Part shown: piece by piece, positions 16,753 to 23,637 of the stretch
Position numbering within the stretch: the first letter of the stretch is position 1
Layout of the letters: each line of letters starts with the position of its first letter
Virus record (IMG/VR): IMGVR_UViG_3300042923_001786
Span: 1-29,986 of that record
Reading direction: 5' to 3' (one strand)
DNA length: 29,986 nt
From: a virus
Notes under the pieces: generated by a model
The model's database searches: none
Told to the model about the DNA's origin: nothing
The model's input: only the letters and a program-made list of their open reading frames with translations
Made by a program: the position numbers and the translations under genes

Positions 16753-17793
16753 TTACACGCGCTTGAGGCTAGTGTAACGCTTGATGCTACCGAGCTTCTT
16801 GTCGGCCCGCTCAGGATCAATCACTTTCAGAGCGATAGTGGAAGCAGAAGCGGAAGCACGTTGAGCGTCGATGCTGAACTGACCTTGTGCGATACAAGAA
16901 TACAGTTCCGTTTCGATACCCGCGTAATCGCCGTTCTTCTGCAAGAAGGAGCCGTGGTGGATGACGTGAACCGGGAACGGTACTTCGTCGGTGATAAGGT
17001 CGATAACGTCTACGCCGACTTCCGTGCGTTGGTAATTGAACACTACGTCAGCGTTAACCGCGGACGGATTCAGTACAATGCCGTTCGTTGCCGAAGACGG
17101 AAGGATTACAGCGTCACCTACGTCTTTTGCACTCGACACGCCGGGCGTGACTGTGAGTACATTTCCAACGATGTTGGAGATAGTAACCGTTTCACCGTCA
17201 ACCGTGATTTCGTCACCAGTCGTCAGCCCTGCTGCACTTGTTACAGTGATGGACGTGGCGTCCTGAGCAGCCGCCGCGCTCAGAGTCGTTTGCGTACCGA
17301 ACAAGGACTCGATGTAGAAATCCTCAGCCGTAGGAGCAGTTGATGCGCTAAACGGCTTCTTGGTCAGCAGTTTGTTGCTGTCTTTCAGACGAACCGCAAA
17401 GTTTCCGTCTCCGAACAGGCTGTCTCCGAACTCAACGGGAACCTTAGCTACGCTAACACTCGATCCGATAGTACCTCCAACCGCGACAGCTTGTTCACCA
17501 AGCACCCACAAGCTAGTGCTGACTTGCTCTTGGATGTTGGAACCTTGCATCAGGCGCAGACCTTCGAGATCGAACTTAGCATCGGTCGCAGAAACCTCAA
17601 CGCTCTTGGAACGGATGAGGGTGTCGATTGCGAACAGGCCGTCACCACCGAAGATGTCATCAATTTCTACATTGAAGTCGATACGCAGGTTTTGCAAGGT
17701 ACCGAGCGTGATAACTTCAATACCTTTACCATCAGCGCTGACTTTTTTAGCCATCATGGTTCCTACGCCTTTGATAATCATTTTCTTAGCCAT
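16753..17793 (-). CDS. Major tail tube protein with an inserted domain
   Basis: 346 residues with an ATG start after AAGGAGTGAT. Residues 1-165 and 240-346 carry tail-tube features: an early GTLQNLRIDFNVEIDDIFGGDGLF stretch whose core is IDDIFGGDG (44-52), then SVEVSATDAKFD (64-75). The pattern is shared by tube proteins of long-tailed phages. Residues about 168-231 form an apparent insertion, Ala/Thr/Val/Gly-rich with ITVTSAAGLTTGDEITVDG (182-200), resembling a small beta domain displayed on the tube surface. It follows the tail terminator and precedes a strong terminator and the chaperones, which fits the standard siphophage order. No sheath gene precedes it. Confidence 0.88.
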   Translation of the reverse strand: MAKKMIIKGVGTMMAKKVSADGKGIEVITLGTLQNLRIDFNVEIDDIFGGDGLFAIDTLIRSKSVEVSATDAKFDLEGLRLMQGSNIQEQVSTSLWVLGEQAVAVGGTIGSSVSVAKVPVEFGDSLFGDGNFAVRLKDSNKLLTKKPFSASTAPTAEDFYIESLFGTQTTLSAAAAQDATSITVTSAAGLTTGDEITVDGETVTISNIVGNVLTVTPGVSSAKDVGDAVILPSSATNGIVLNPSAVNADVVFNYQRTEVGVDVIDLITDEVPFPVHVIHHGSFLQKNGDYAGIETELYSCIAQGQFSIDAQRASASASTIALKVIDPERADKKLGSIKRYTSLKRV

Positions 17794-17837
17794 TTCGGTA
17801 TCACTCCTTATATAAAATATTTGGGATAAGGCTATCT

Positions 17838-17849
17838 CTTAGGATAGAC
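17838..17849 (-). promoter_or_regulatory. GTCTATCCTAAG motif upstream of the tail tube gene
   Basis: The minus strand reads GTCTATCCTAAG about 45 bases before the tube ATG. It belongs to the GTCTANNCTA(G) set. The surrounding bases can form alternative short stems (GATAG/CTATC and CTATC/GATAG), so an RNA-level role is also possible. Confidence 0.4.
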
Positions 17850-17864
17850 ACTATCGCATTTTTA

Positions 17865-18302
17865 CTACTTCTCTAGCGCTACGCTCATACTGATTACGAC
17901 AGTGAAGCAGTACGTGTTAGCTAGGTCAGTTGTGCTTTCGTGCGCAGTTACTAACTCCGCTTGAAAGCTCTCGATGCCCGCGAACGGATGAATCTCTCCA
18001 TTGAAGATATCAGTCAATCGGTCCGACACATCTTGGGCAAGCTGAACGTCATCGTTGGTATAGATGTCGAACACGAATGGCGTGGTGTATACGAAACTAT
18101 TTCTACCTTCACGTCTACCGGGGGTCGCATAGAAGGCGATCATCGGAATGTTGTCAGTCACATCCTGTGGGTTAGCACGTTTCTGGATATGCCTCGATTT
18201 CGTGAGTGCATTTGCCGTTTCTCCTATACCTAAGTAGTCTAGGATGATTGCGTCATTTGCTAACACCTTATAGATGCCATTGTATAAATCGGTTATGACC
18301 AT
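17865..18302 (-). CDS. Tail terminator protein (inferred)
   Basis: 145 residues with an ATG start after AAGGGGGCG. The layout resembles small tail-completion proteins (gpU/DUF3168-like): an N-terminal helix (VITDLYNGIYKVLAND), a central strand pair in which IPMIAFYAT precedes FVFDIYT, a helix AQDVSDRLTDIFNGEIHPF, and a C-terminal strand FTVVISMSV. Position just before the tail tube gene is typical for the protein that caps the tail tube at the head end. The fold is inferred from pattern and gene order. Confidence 0.72.
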   Translation of the reverse strand: MVITDLYNGIYKVLANDAIILDYLGIGETANALTKSRHIQKRANPQDVTDNIPMIAFYATPGRREGRNSFVYTTPFVFDIYTNDDVQLAQDVSDRLTDIFNGEIHPFAGIESFQAELVTAHESTTDLANTYCFTVVISMSVALEK

Positions 18303-18315
18303 GGATCGCGCCCCC

Positions 18316-19086
18316 TTAACTAATATCGATTACAGGTTTGACATGGAGGTAATCGCGAGGATCGACACTGAACACCGCGGCCTTTATATCATCAAAATAA
18401 TTCTCCTTAATTGATAAAAAGGCGTTGCGGTACCAGTGGTATGCCTTTGTTTCATACCCCGGGGACTTGATAGGCAAGCCTCCCACCTTAGAGTTGGATA
18501 CGCGCTGCACTCCTGCCATATCAATCCACTCTGTTGTGTCGATATTACCGGCTTTTCGACTGTACGCTCCGACCGCAACCGCTTTACCGTTGGACGTTCT
18601 GGTGTGCGCGGATACGGCTTTCTTATATCCGCGGGTAACAATAGGCGCCCCGGGTCTAGGTGCGCCCCTGAACTTGTTCCAGTCTCCGAGCTTGTAGAGG
18701 GGGCTGTCCATGTCCTCCTGAGTGCCTGTGCCATACTCGTAATACCAACCAATATGCGAGTCCTCGAAGTCATTCTTCATTGCGCTGACGGCCATCTGGA
18801 TTACTCCATTAGCCATATCGATCAACCCGCGTTCAGGGACAATTGAACGGAGCAGGGAAACAGCACGTTCGTAGTCTGTGACGGGATTGTCGAACCCTCG
18901 ATCTTTGGTAAAGGCAGGAGCTTGGCTAAAATGCATCTGCTCCACATTTCTTTGCAATAAATCGACTAGCTCATCCCTCAACTTGAATGCTACCTCGCGC
19001 AGCTCCGTATGAAGGTCTTTGATATATTCTTTGGCGTCGAAATACAGCCAGTACTTGTCGGTATTCTTTTTCCTACCCCGCGGCAT
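18316..19086 (-). CDS. HK97 gp10-like tail completion / neck protein
   Basis: 256 residues with an ATG start after AAGGAAGTGAT. An N-terminal basic stretch (PRGRKKN) is followed by long helices at about 18-50 (KEYIKDLHTELREVAFKLRD region). IGWYYEYGTGTQEDMDSPLY near 117-136 matches the 'YE-GT' segment typical of HK97 gp10-like proteins, and GRAxAP-type loops follow. At 256 residues it is longer than many gp10 proteins; the extra length is in the loop region around 140-215. It lies between the head-closure-like and tail-terminator genes, as expected for a neck component. Confidence 0.7.
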   Translation of the reverse strand: MPRGRKKNTDKYWLYFDAKEYIKDLHTELREVAFKLRDELVDLLQRNVEQMHFSQAPAFTKDRGFDNPVTDYERAVSLLRSIVPERGLIDMANGVIQMAVSAMKNDFEDSHIGWYYEYGTGTQEDMDSPLYKLGDWNKFRGAPRPGAPIVTRGYKKAVSAHTRTSNGKAVAVGAYSRKAGNIDTTEWIDMAGVQRVSNSKVGGLPIKSPGYETKAYHWYRNAFLSIKENYFDDIKAAVFSVDPRDYLHVKPVIDIS

Positions 19087-19092
19087 ATATCA

Positions 19093-19704
19093 TCACTTCC
19101 TTGTCTCACTGCAAACCTGAATGACAACTACTCCCTCGTACGATAGGTAGTCCGTTGCTACTACCTTCAATGGAACAGACCTGCCATTCATAATTACAGT
19201 AATTTTGTCGAGAAGCGTTATATCAACGGATGGGCAATAGATACGATACTCTGCATCTGAGTGTAAGCCCGGGTCGTACTGCCTCAGTTCAGCAGTCAGT
19301 GTCTCGATGAACGACTGTAGATCGGAAGCCTTAACGACCGGGGTTTTCGTACGATTACCATTCTCGTCTGCGGTTTCCTCGACCCCGCTGACTGTAACAC
19401 GCGCATTACAAACGTACATGTGCGTTACAATCGCGGCCAGTTGCCCTTGTATAACTTCTTTCATAGCTGCTACTATAATGCAGTCCTCACCGCTTGTAGG
19501 AACGTTTACTATGCTCCCGCCGCCGACCGTAACGGAGGGTAGAAACTGTCCCTTTCTGTTGGATTCTAAGGTAACCGCGCTACTGTTCGCAGTTCGGCTA
19601 CCTCGACCAATGAGCGCATTTGTGTCTGTAACAGTACCGTCAATAGCAGTAACCGTAACAGGGACGCCTTCAGATACGATGAGTGCCTGTTTAATCTCAA
19701 TCAT
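19093..19704 (-). CDS. Head-closure-like neck protein (inferred)
   Basis: 203 residues. The ATG overlaps the stop of the connector gene (ATGA), which indicates translational coupling. The product is beta-rich: VPVTVTAIDGTVTDTNA near the start, and a C-terminal LKVVATDYLSYEGVVVIQVC. It has no catalytic motif. It is the second gene of the neck block, which is usually the head-closure or adaptor protein sealing the portal. I recognise no specific family, and the role is inferred only from order. Confidence 0.55.
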   Translation of the reverse strand: MIEIKQALIVSEGVPVTVTAIDGTVTDTNALIGRGSRTANSSAVTLESNRKGQFLPSVTVGGGSIVNVPTSGEDCIIVAAMKEVIQGQLAAIVTHMYVCNARVTVSGVEETADENGNRTKTPVVKASDLQSFIETLTAELRQYDPGLHSDAEYRIYCPSVDITLLDKITVIMNGRSVPLKVVATDYLSYEGVVVIQVCSETRK

Positions 19705-20132
19705 TCGGCAGCAGTCTGGAAGTTGGCTCTAGCGCCAAGTGCGTAATCTTCTACGCCAGTTACCGGGACGGTCTGTATCTGGCTTAGGCTTGCTTCCATA
19801 TCGGCAATGAACGACGCTGCGAGGTCGCTCCAATTCATCTTGTCCTTCTTCCACTTAACGTCGATAGTAGTGACCTCGATATTTACCCGCCGCGCCATGG
19901 AAGGACAGAGCAGGTAGCAGATGTAGGCAATGACTGCGTTCTCTAAGGAGATGCTGTCGAGTTCGTCGGTTATACTTGCATAATCAGGTACTCGCTTCAA
20001 TACGATTGCTTCCGCGTATTGCGAGATATACCTGTTATTGATGTCACTATCTGGCAGTTCACCAGCGTTCGCGCCTAACCTAGCACGAACGGCCACCTCA
20101 AACCCTGCTTGCAGGAATGGCACGTTAATCAC
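19701..20132 (-). CDS. Head-tail connector (gp6-like adaptor)
   Basis: 143 residues, starting at GTG (20132); a second GTG at 20123 follows GGGTGA with a five-base spacing and is also possible. The sequence is mainly helical. It has a DxDINNRYISQYAEAIV segment near residues 28-45 and a hydrophobic helix with Cys residues (VIAYICYLLCPSMARRV, about 67-83), resembling phage head-tail connectors that bind the portal. It is placed directly after the 134-residue ORF and overlaps the next gene by four bases. The connector role is inferred from helix pattern and position. Confidence 0.65.
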   Translation of the reverse strand: MINVPFLQAGFEVAVRARLGANAGELPDSDINNRYISQYAEAIVLKRVPDYASITDELDSISLENAVIAYICYLLCPSMARRVNIEVTTIDVKWKKDKMNWSDLAASFIADMEASLSQIQTVPVTGVEDYALGARANFQTAAE

Positions 20133-20140
20133 CCGCTCTC

Positions 20141-20545
20141 TTACTTGAAGATAGAAACGCGGAACGTAGGACGGCTTGCCGAGCTAACGAACAGCTTACT
20201 TACGCCACTGAACTCTTTGGATGCCCCGATAGCTATCAGAGCATTGGAACTGTAGGAAATGGCGTTAGCATCAACATACAGATCGCCGCCCCCGAGATTT
20301 TCAACTACAACCTTAGCAGTGCCAGCGGGTACGTCCAGAATGCGCTTCTCGTAAATAGACAGTTTAACGTCATACGTCAGAGCAACTTCCGATTTCGGAG
20401 TCTCCACGACAGGCGCAGGTGCTTCCTGTACTGCAACAGGAGACTCATCCTGAACCTTTTGAAGTTCGACTTCACACGGCTCGATAGTGTCTGTTACAGC
20501 AGCAACAACTTCCTCACTTACTGGCTTTTTGGCGCGTTTAGCCAT
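20141..20545 (-). CDS. Unknown head protein with disordered N-terminus and beta C-terminal domain
   Basis: 134 residues with an ATG start after AAGGAGGTAGG. Residues 1-7 are basic (MAKRAKK). Residues 8-52 are acidic, Pro/Ala/Val-rich and probably disordered (QEAPAPVVETPKSEVA). Residues 55-134 look like a compact beta domain (YDVKLSIYEKRILDVPAGTAK, then GGGDLYVDANAISYSS). It lies between the capsid terminator and the connector. It could be a decoration or head-fibre-like protein tethered by a flexible arm. No family is recognised. Confidence 0.55.
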   Translation of the reverse strand: MAKRAKKPVSEEVVAAVTDTIEPCEVELQKVQDESPVAVQEAPAPVVETPKSEVALTYDVKLSIYEKRILDVPAGTAKVVVENLGGGDLYVDANAISYSSNALIAIGASKEFSGVSKLFVSSASRPTFRVSIFK

Positions 20546-20570
20546 ATAACCTACCTCCTTAGGGTAATAT

Positions 20571-20611
20571 CTTAAAAAAGGCGTAGCAGGTTGTTAAACC
20601 CCTACGCCTTT
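20571..20611 (-). terminator. Strong terminator after the major capsid gene
   Basis: A perfect 10-bp stem pairs AAAGGCGTAG with CTACGCCTTT (20577-20586 and 20602-20611), with a 15-base loop. On the minus strand the stem runs directly into further Ts. The next gene begins about 30 bases later, and no GTCTANNCTA motif is seen here, so some readthrough is likely. Confidence 0.85.
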
Positions 20612-20631
20612 ATCTGATGATAGATTTATGA

Positions 20632-21606
20632 TTACTCTCCGAGCGGAACAACAGCGTCTTGGAACAGAACGCCAGCTACGTCAGAAATCATCTTGTGAGC
20701 GTACCAACGCTCGGCTTCTACGATGGTTGCACGGCGGGGAGTTTCGTACCACTTACGTACTTGAACAGCGCCGTTGCCATCCTTGTTCCACATGAAGGAG
20801 TAGCCGATGGATACCATTTTCTTGCCCGGGGACGGAGCGATGTAACACAGGACTGCGCTGTTACCCCAAATGTAGTTGAGGTCGTCGCGTTGACCTGCTA
20901 CCGCTTGGCCCGGGTTGGTTACCGTCGATTTCAGAGCGGAACCAACGAGGATTTTGTTGACGCCGAAAGCAGCGGCCAGCAAATCCATGTTGATGATACC
21001 GCGCTGTACGTACTTAACGATCTCGATCAGCTTCGGATGAAGGATCAAGCGGTTAAGGACTGTTTCAGACATAACCAAGGTGTTCGGACGCAAACCTGCG
21101 AGGCGGTGCATCCGTTGTTTAGCTGCCGCAATATCGCCAACAGGATCGGAAGTTGGGTCAGACCACTTCAACGGGTTGGAAGCTGCGCCCATGTTATACA
21201 CGAGGTCGGAATGGTAGTTGGCAGCGTCCAAGATCATGTTAGCCGCGTCAACTTCCTTGTTCAGCAAGATACCTTCCGTAACGAGTTCAGTACCTTCGGA
21301 CTCAAGATTGAAGTCCTCGTCGGCATTTTGCTTTTCTTCGTCAGCAATGGCATGACGGAGAGCATGGCCGTCCGTGAAGTACGTATCATGGCTGAAATCC
21401 CATCCGATTTCGTTAGCCTCAGTCCCCGGTGCGCGGAGGTCGTCGTGTTGACGGAAGCGCTCCATGCCGTAGACGTTGTATCGGTCGGATTGTTTACCAA
21501 CAGTTACAGGCTTGAAGATTTGATCGGCAATGTACTGCTCATTCTTGTAGCCGATAGAGATTTGCGTCAGTGTCTTATCGATGTGAAGTTTCTGTACAGA
21601 TGGCAT
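20632..21606 (-). CDS. Major capsid protein
   Basis: 324 residues with an ATG start after AAGGAGAGGTG. The sequence is consistent with an HK97-fold capsid protein: an N-terminal arm with SIGYKNEQYIADQIFKPV (17-34), then RFRQHDDLRAPGTEANEIGW around 50-69, a spine-helix-like region at 90-130 and a C-terminal P-domain-like strand set (YSFMWNKDGNGAVQVRKWYE). There is no long N-terminal delta domain, which fits the separate scaffold encoded upstream. It follows the decoration-like gene and ends at a strong terminator, as expected for a high-copy product. Confidence 0.88.
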   Translation of the reverse strand: MPSVQKLHIDKTLTQISIGYKNEQYIADQIFKPVTVGKQSDRYNVYGMERFRQHDDLRAPGTEANEIGWDFSHDTYFTDGHALRHAIADEEKQNADEDFNLESEGTELVTEGILLNKEVDAANMILDAANYHSDLVYNMGAASNPLKWSDPTSDPVGDIAAAKQRMHRLAGLRPNTLVMSETVLNRLILHPKLIEIVKYVQRGIINMDLLAAAFGVNKILVGSALKSTVTNPGQAVAGQRDDLNYIWGNSAVLCYIAPSPGKKMVSIGYSFMWNKDGNGAVQVRKWYETPRRATIVEAERWYAHKMISDVAGVLFQDAVVPLGE

Positions 21607-21637
21607 CTATTTTCACCTCTCCTTTGTGTGTTCTAAA

Positions 21638-22111
21638 TTACGGAGTGACAACCGTGTAAGTATGCAGATCGATATGGTACGGAATAACATCCCCCGCCAC
21701 GCCGTCTTTCTCTGCATATCCAATCACGTTGTACACGCCGGCTGCGCTAGGCATTACAACTGCTTTACCGCCAGCCTTAGCAGTCAAACGCTGGCCTGCG
21801 GTGACCGTACCTGCAAGCTCAACCGAGCCGATACGATCAAGCTGAACAGCGATGTGCTTACCTGCTTGACCCGAGGAACCTGCGACTGTGAGAGAACCAT
21901 TGCCTCCACGGAGAGGGTCTTGTAAACGTTCGTCATTGCAGACAACACCTTTGATAAGCACGTTATCGGCAGTAGGCAGTCTAACCTCACCTTCACCTGC
22001 GAGTTCTACCAGACGGTACCGAGGAATCTCGTTTACGTTGGAGTTGTCAGGGTTTTGGTTAGACGCGGCAATCTTATAAGCCATTTGGAATCCAGTAACT
22101 TGACCTGCCAT
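21638..22111 (-). CDS. Capsid decoration/stabilisation-like protein
   Basis: 157 residues with an ATG start after AAAGGGAG and three bases after the protease-scaffold stop. It is Gly/Val/Ala-rich with repeated short strands: VRLPTADNVLIKGVV near 43-57, GSLTVAGSSGQAGKHIAVQL near 72-91 and VTAGQRLTAKAGGKAVV near 101-117. This pattern resembles DUF2190-type or lambda-D-like capsid accessory proteins, which often sit between the scaffold and capsid genes. A trimeric decoration role is inferred from position and composition. Confidence 0.7.
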   Translation of the reverse strand: MAGQVTGFQMAYKIAASNQNPDNSNVNEIPRYRLVELAGEGEVRLPTADNVLIKGVVCNDERLQDPLRGGNGSLTVAGSSGQAGKHIAVQLDRIGSVELAGTVTAGQRLTAKAGGKAVVMPSAAGVYNVIGYAEKDGVAGDVIPYHIDLHTYTVVTP

Positions 22112-22114
22112 TGA

Positions 22115-22753
22115 TTACTCACTCCCTTTTTCCGAGTATTTTTTCATCATCAGTTTGGTAGCCTCACCGATGTTGACGTTATGCTCCTTCGCATACTCAG
22201 CAGCTTTGTCAGCTACGAAGTTGCGGAATTCTACTTCGTCAGCAAAGTCTTCTTTAGATTGAGGATCGGCGCTGCCCCGGCGAATCGAAGTACCATTAGG
22301 AGCGGAGAAACGAGCACCTGCAAACTTCTCCTGAACCTCGTTCTCGAAGCCCTCTTTAGCACCTTTGATCTCATCAATCGAAAGAGTATCGAGGAATTTG
22401 GTGAAGAGTTCAGCGTTGAATGCATTACCTTGTGCGCGGACACCTGCTTCGATAGTCGCGCTAATCAGGTCTTGACGGTAGGTTTCAGCCAGCCCCGCCT
22501 TCTCCGTCAACTGCTCATTAGCCGTAGTAAGCTCGCTGATAGTCTCATCCTTTTGGGACAGTTGAGCTTCCAGATCAGTCACCTTCGTATTAGCAGTAGA
22601 CAATTCCTGATCCTTAGTAGCCAGTTCAGCTTCTTTAGCAGACAATTGTTCCTGTACGCCCGAGAAGGCTTGAAGTGCAGTAGTAAGTTCCTCAGGAGTT
22701 CCTGCCTTCACACCGAACTGTCCGAGAACCTCCAAGACTTTTTGCAATTCCAT
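22115..22753 (-). CDS. Nested capsid scaffold protein, internal start
   Basis: 212 residues in the same frame as the protease-scaffold gene. The ATG at 22753 (MELQKVLEVLGQFG) follows AAAAAGGAG, with ten bases between. This is a strong site inside coding sequence and lies exactly at the boundary between the protease and the coiled-coil scaffold. In lambda, gpC and Nu3 use the same arrangement to make excess scaffold over protease. The product is rich in Glu, Gln, Ala and Leu (coiled coil) and ends in a charged region (MKKYSEKGSE) that may contact the capsid protein. The internal start is inferred from sequence. Confidence 0.75.
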   Translation of the reverse strand: MELQKVLEVLGQFGVKAGTPEELTTALQAFSGVQEQLSAKEAELATKDQELSTANTKVTDLEAQLSQKDETISELTTANEQLTEKAGLAETYRQDLISATIEAGVRAQGNAFNAELFTKFLDTLSIDEIKGAKEGFENEVQEKFAGARFSAPNGTSIRRGSADPQSKEDFADEVEFRNFVADKAAEYAKEHNVNIGEATKLMMKKYSEKGSE

Positions 22754-23554
22754 TTCCTGCTCACTCCTTTTTCTCAATTCTTGCGAACCGTTGGTTCGGT
22801 CGTCGGTATCAGTGAACAATACTGAACCGTCTTTGGTGTAGTATTGATAGATGGTTGCTTGAAGAGGTATGTCCTTGAAGTCCTCTACTAGATGTAGTTT
22901 AGTACCGTTATCAGAATCGCTAACACCATTGGCAGAAAAATCACTCTTGGTGATAGTTGCTCTGTTACATGCACCTGCGTACACTAGTGAGTTCTCTAGC
23001 AACTCCCCTTGCCCGTCCTTACCTACGATGACGTAGCACGTCTCGGCTTTGTCCTCACCGTCACGACTTACCACATACTTCTCGCCCGGGTAGTGGCTGC
23101 AACTTCTCCAATCTCGAATATCGTGGTTACAGATGGAGCACTCCCAACTGTGTGCATTGAATCCGATAGACGTGTCGAAGATAGTACCTGCATCTATGCC
23201 CTTAGCAAGGTCATCCGTGGTCATGCCGCCCTGAGTATTACGCCCTAAGTCGATGTAGAACTTACCGTTAAGCGATACCATGGCATCGCCGCTATCGTTT
23301 GCCTCGTAAGACATTTCAGCGTCGAAAGAGCGCCCAACAGGTAACGTGCGACTGTTATGATTCATCAGCAAACCTACGCCACGTTGAGTATCTTGTTGAA
23401 ACTTGGCCAACAGGTTCGGATGAAGCTTGGACGAATACGCCGTAACTTGGTTGTCGATCATCAGGTTCTTGAAAACGTAGCAGTTATCCTCAGTCAGGGC
23501 CACCTGCGTAAATCGATTGATCTTTGTTAATTCATCTTGTGTCGGTCTTGGCAC
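22115..23554 (-). CDS. Prohead protease fused to scaffold
   Basis: About 479 residues from a GTG at 23554, six bases after GGGAGGT. A GTG at 23560 is in frame but touches that site and is unlikely. The N-terminal ~210 residues resemble HK97-type (S78) prohead proteases: LLMNHN supplies the likely catalytic His (about residue 66) and FDTSIGF the likely Ser (about 129). A CSIC-x9-C-S-H cluster (about 139-154) probably binds zinc and is seen in some of these proteases. The C-terminal ~210 residues are coiled-coil-rich scaffold, with heptads about 288-355. The protease matures the capsid after assembly. A nested scaffold start exists at 22753. Confidence 0.85.
   Translation of the reverse strand: MPRPTQDELTKINRFTQVALTEDNCYVFKNLMIDNQVTAYSSKLHPNLLAKFQQDTQRGVGLLMNHNSRTLPVGRSFDAEMSYEANDSGDAMVSLNGKFYIDLGRNTQGGMTTDDLAKGIDAGTIFDTSIGFNAHSWECSICNHDIRDWRSCSHYPGEKYVVSRDGEDKAETCYVIVGKDGQGELLENSLVYAGACNRATITKSDFSANGVSDSDNGTKLHLVEDFKDIPLQATIYQYYTKDGSVLFTDTDDRTNGSQELRKRSEQEMELQKVLEVLGQFGVKAGTPEELTTALQAFSGVQEQLSAKEAELATKDQELSTANTKVTDLEAQLSQKDETISELTTANEQLTEKAGLAETYRQDLISATIEAGVRAQGNAFNAELFTKFLDTLSIDEIKGAKEGFENEVQEKFAGARFSAPNGTSIRRGSADPQSKEDFADEVEFRNFVADKAAEYAKEHNVNIGEATKLMMKKYSEKGSE
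22764..22770 (-). promoter_or_regulatory. Internal ribosome binding site for the scaffold
   Basis: The minus strand reads AAAGGAG within the codons AAA-AGG-AGT. The ATG at 22753 follows after ten bases. It decides the nested scaffold start. Confidence 0.7.
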
Positions 23555-23584
23555 GGTCACACCTCCCTTAATCCGATGCTTAGT

Positions 23585-23595
23585 TTAGAATAGAC
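23585..23595 (-). promoter_or_regulatory. GTCTATTCTAA motif upstream of the protease-scaffold gene
   Basis: The minus strand reads GTCTATTCTAAAC about 30 bases before the GTG start. It is one of the GTCTANNCTA set and directly follows the hairpin at 23599-23628. Confidence 0.4.
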
Positions 23596-23598
23596 AGG

Positions 23599-23628
23599 AA
23601 CGCACGAAATACATCTACTCCGTGCGTT
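23599..23628 (-). terminator. Weak hairpin terminator after the portal gene
   Basis: A perfect 8-bp stem, AACGCACG/CGTGCGTT, with a 14-base loop follows the portal stop. The sequence after it (CCTGTCTATTCT) is pyrimidine-rich but has no clean U-tract, so it may be a processing or partial termination site. Confidence 0.5.
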
Positions 23629-23637
23629 ATCTTACGG

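Noticed and set aside
17794-18302. Contractile tail sheath gene
   Set aside because: The tube gene directly follows the tail terminator and no ORF of sheath size remains unassigned, so a non-contractile tail is favoured.
20659-21636. 325-residue plus-strand ORF opposite the major capsid gene
   Set aside because: Mirror frame of a real gene, with no ribosome binding site and an implausible composition rich in Val, Arg and Cys.
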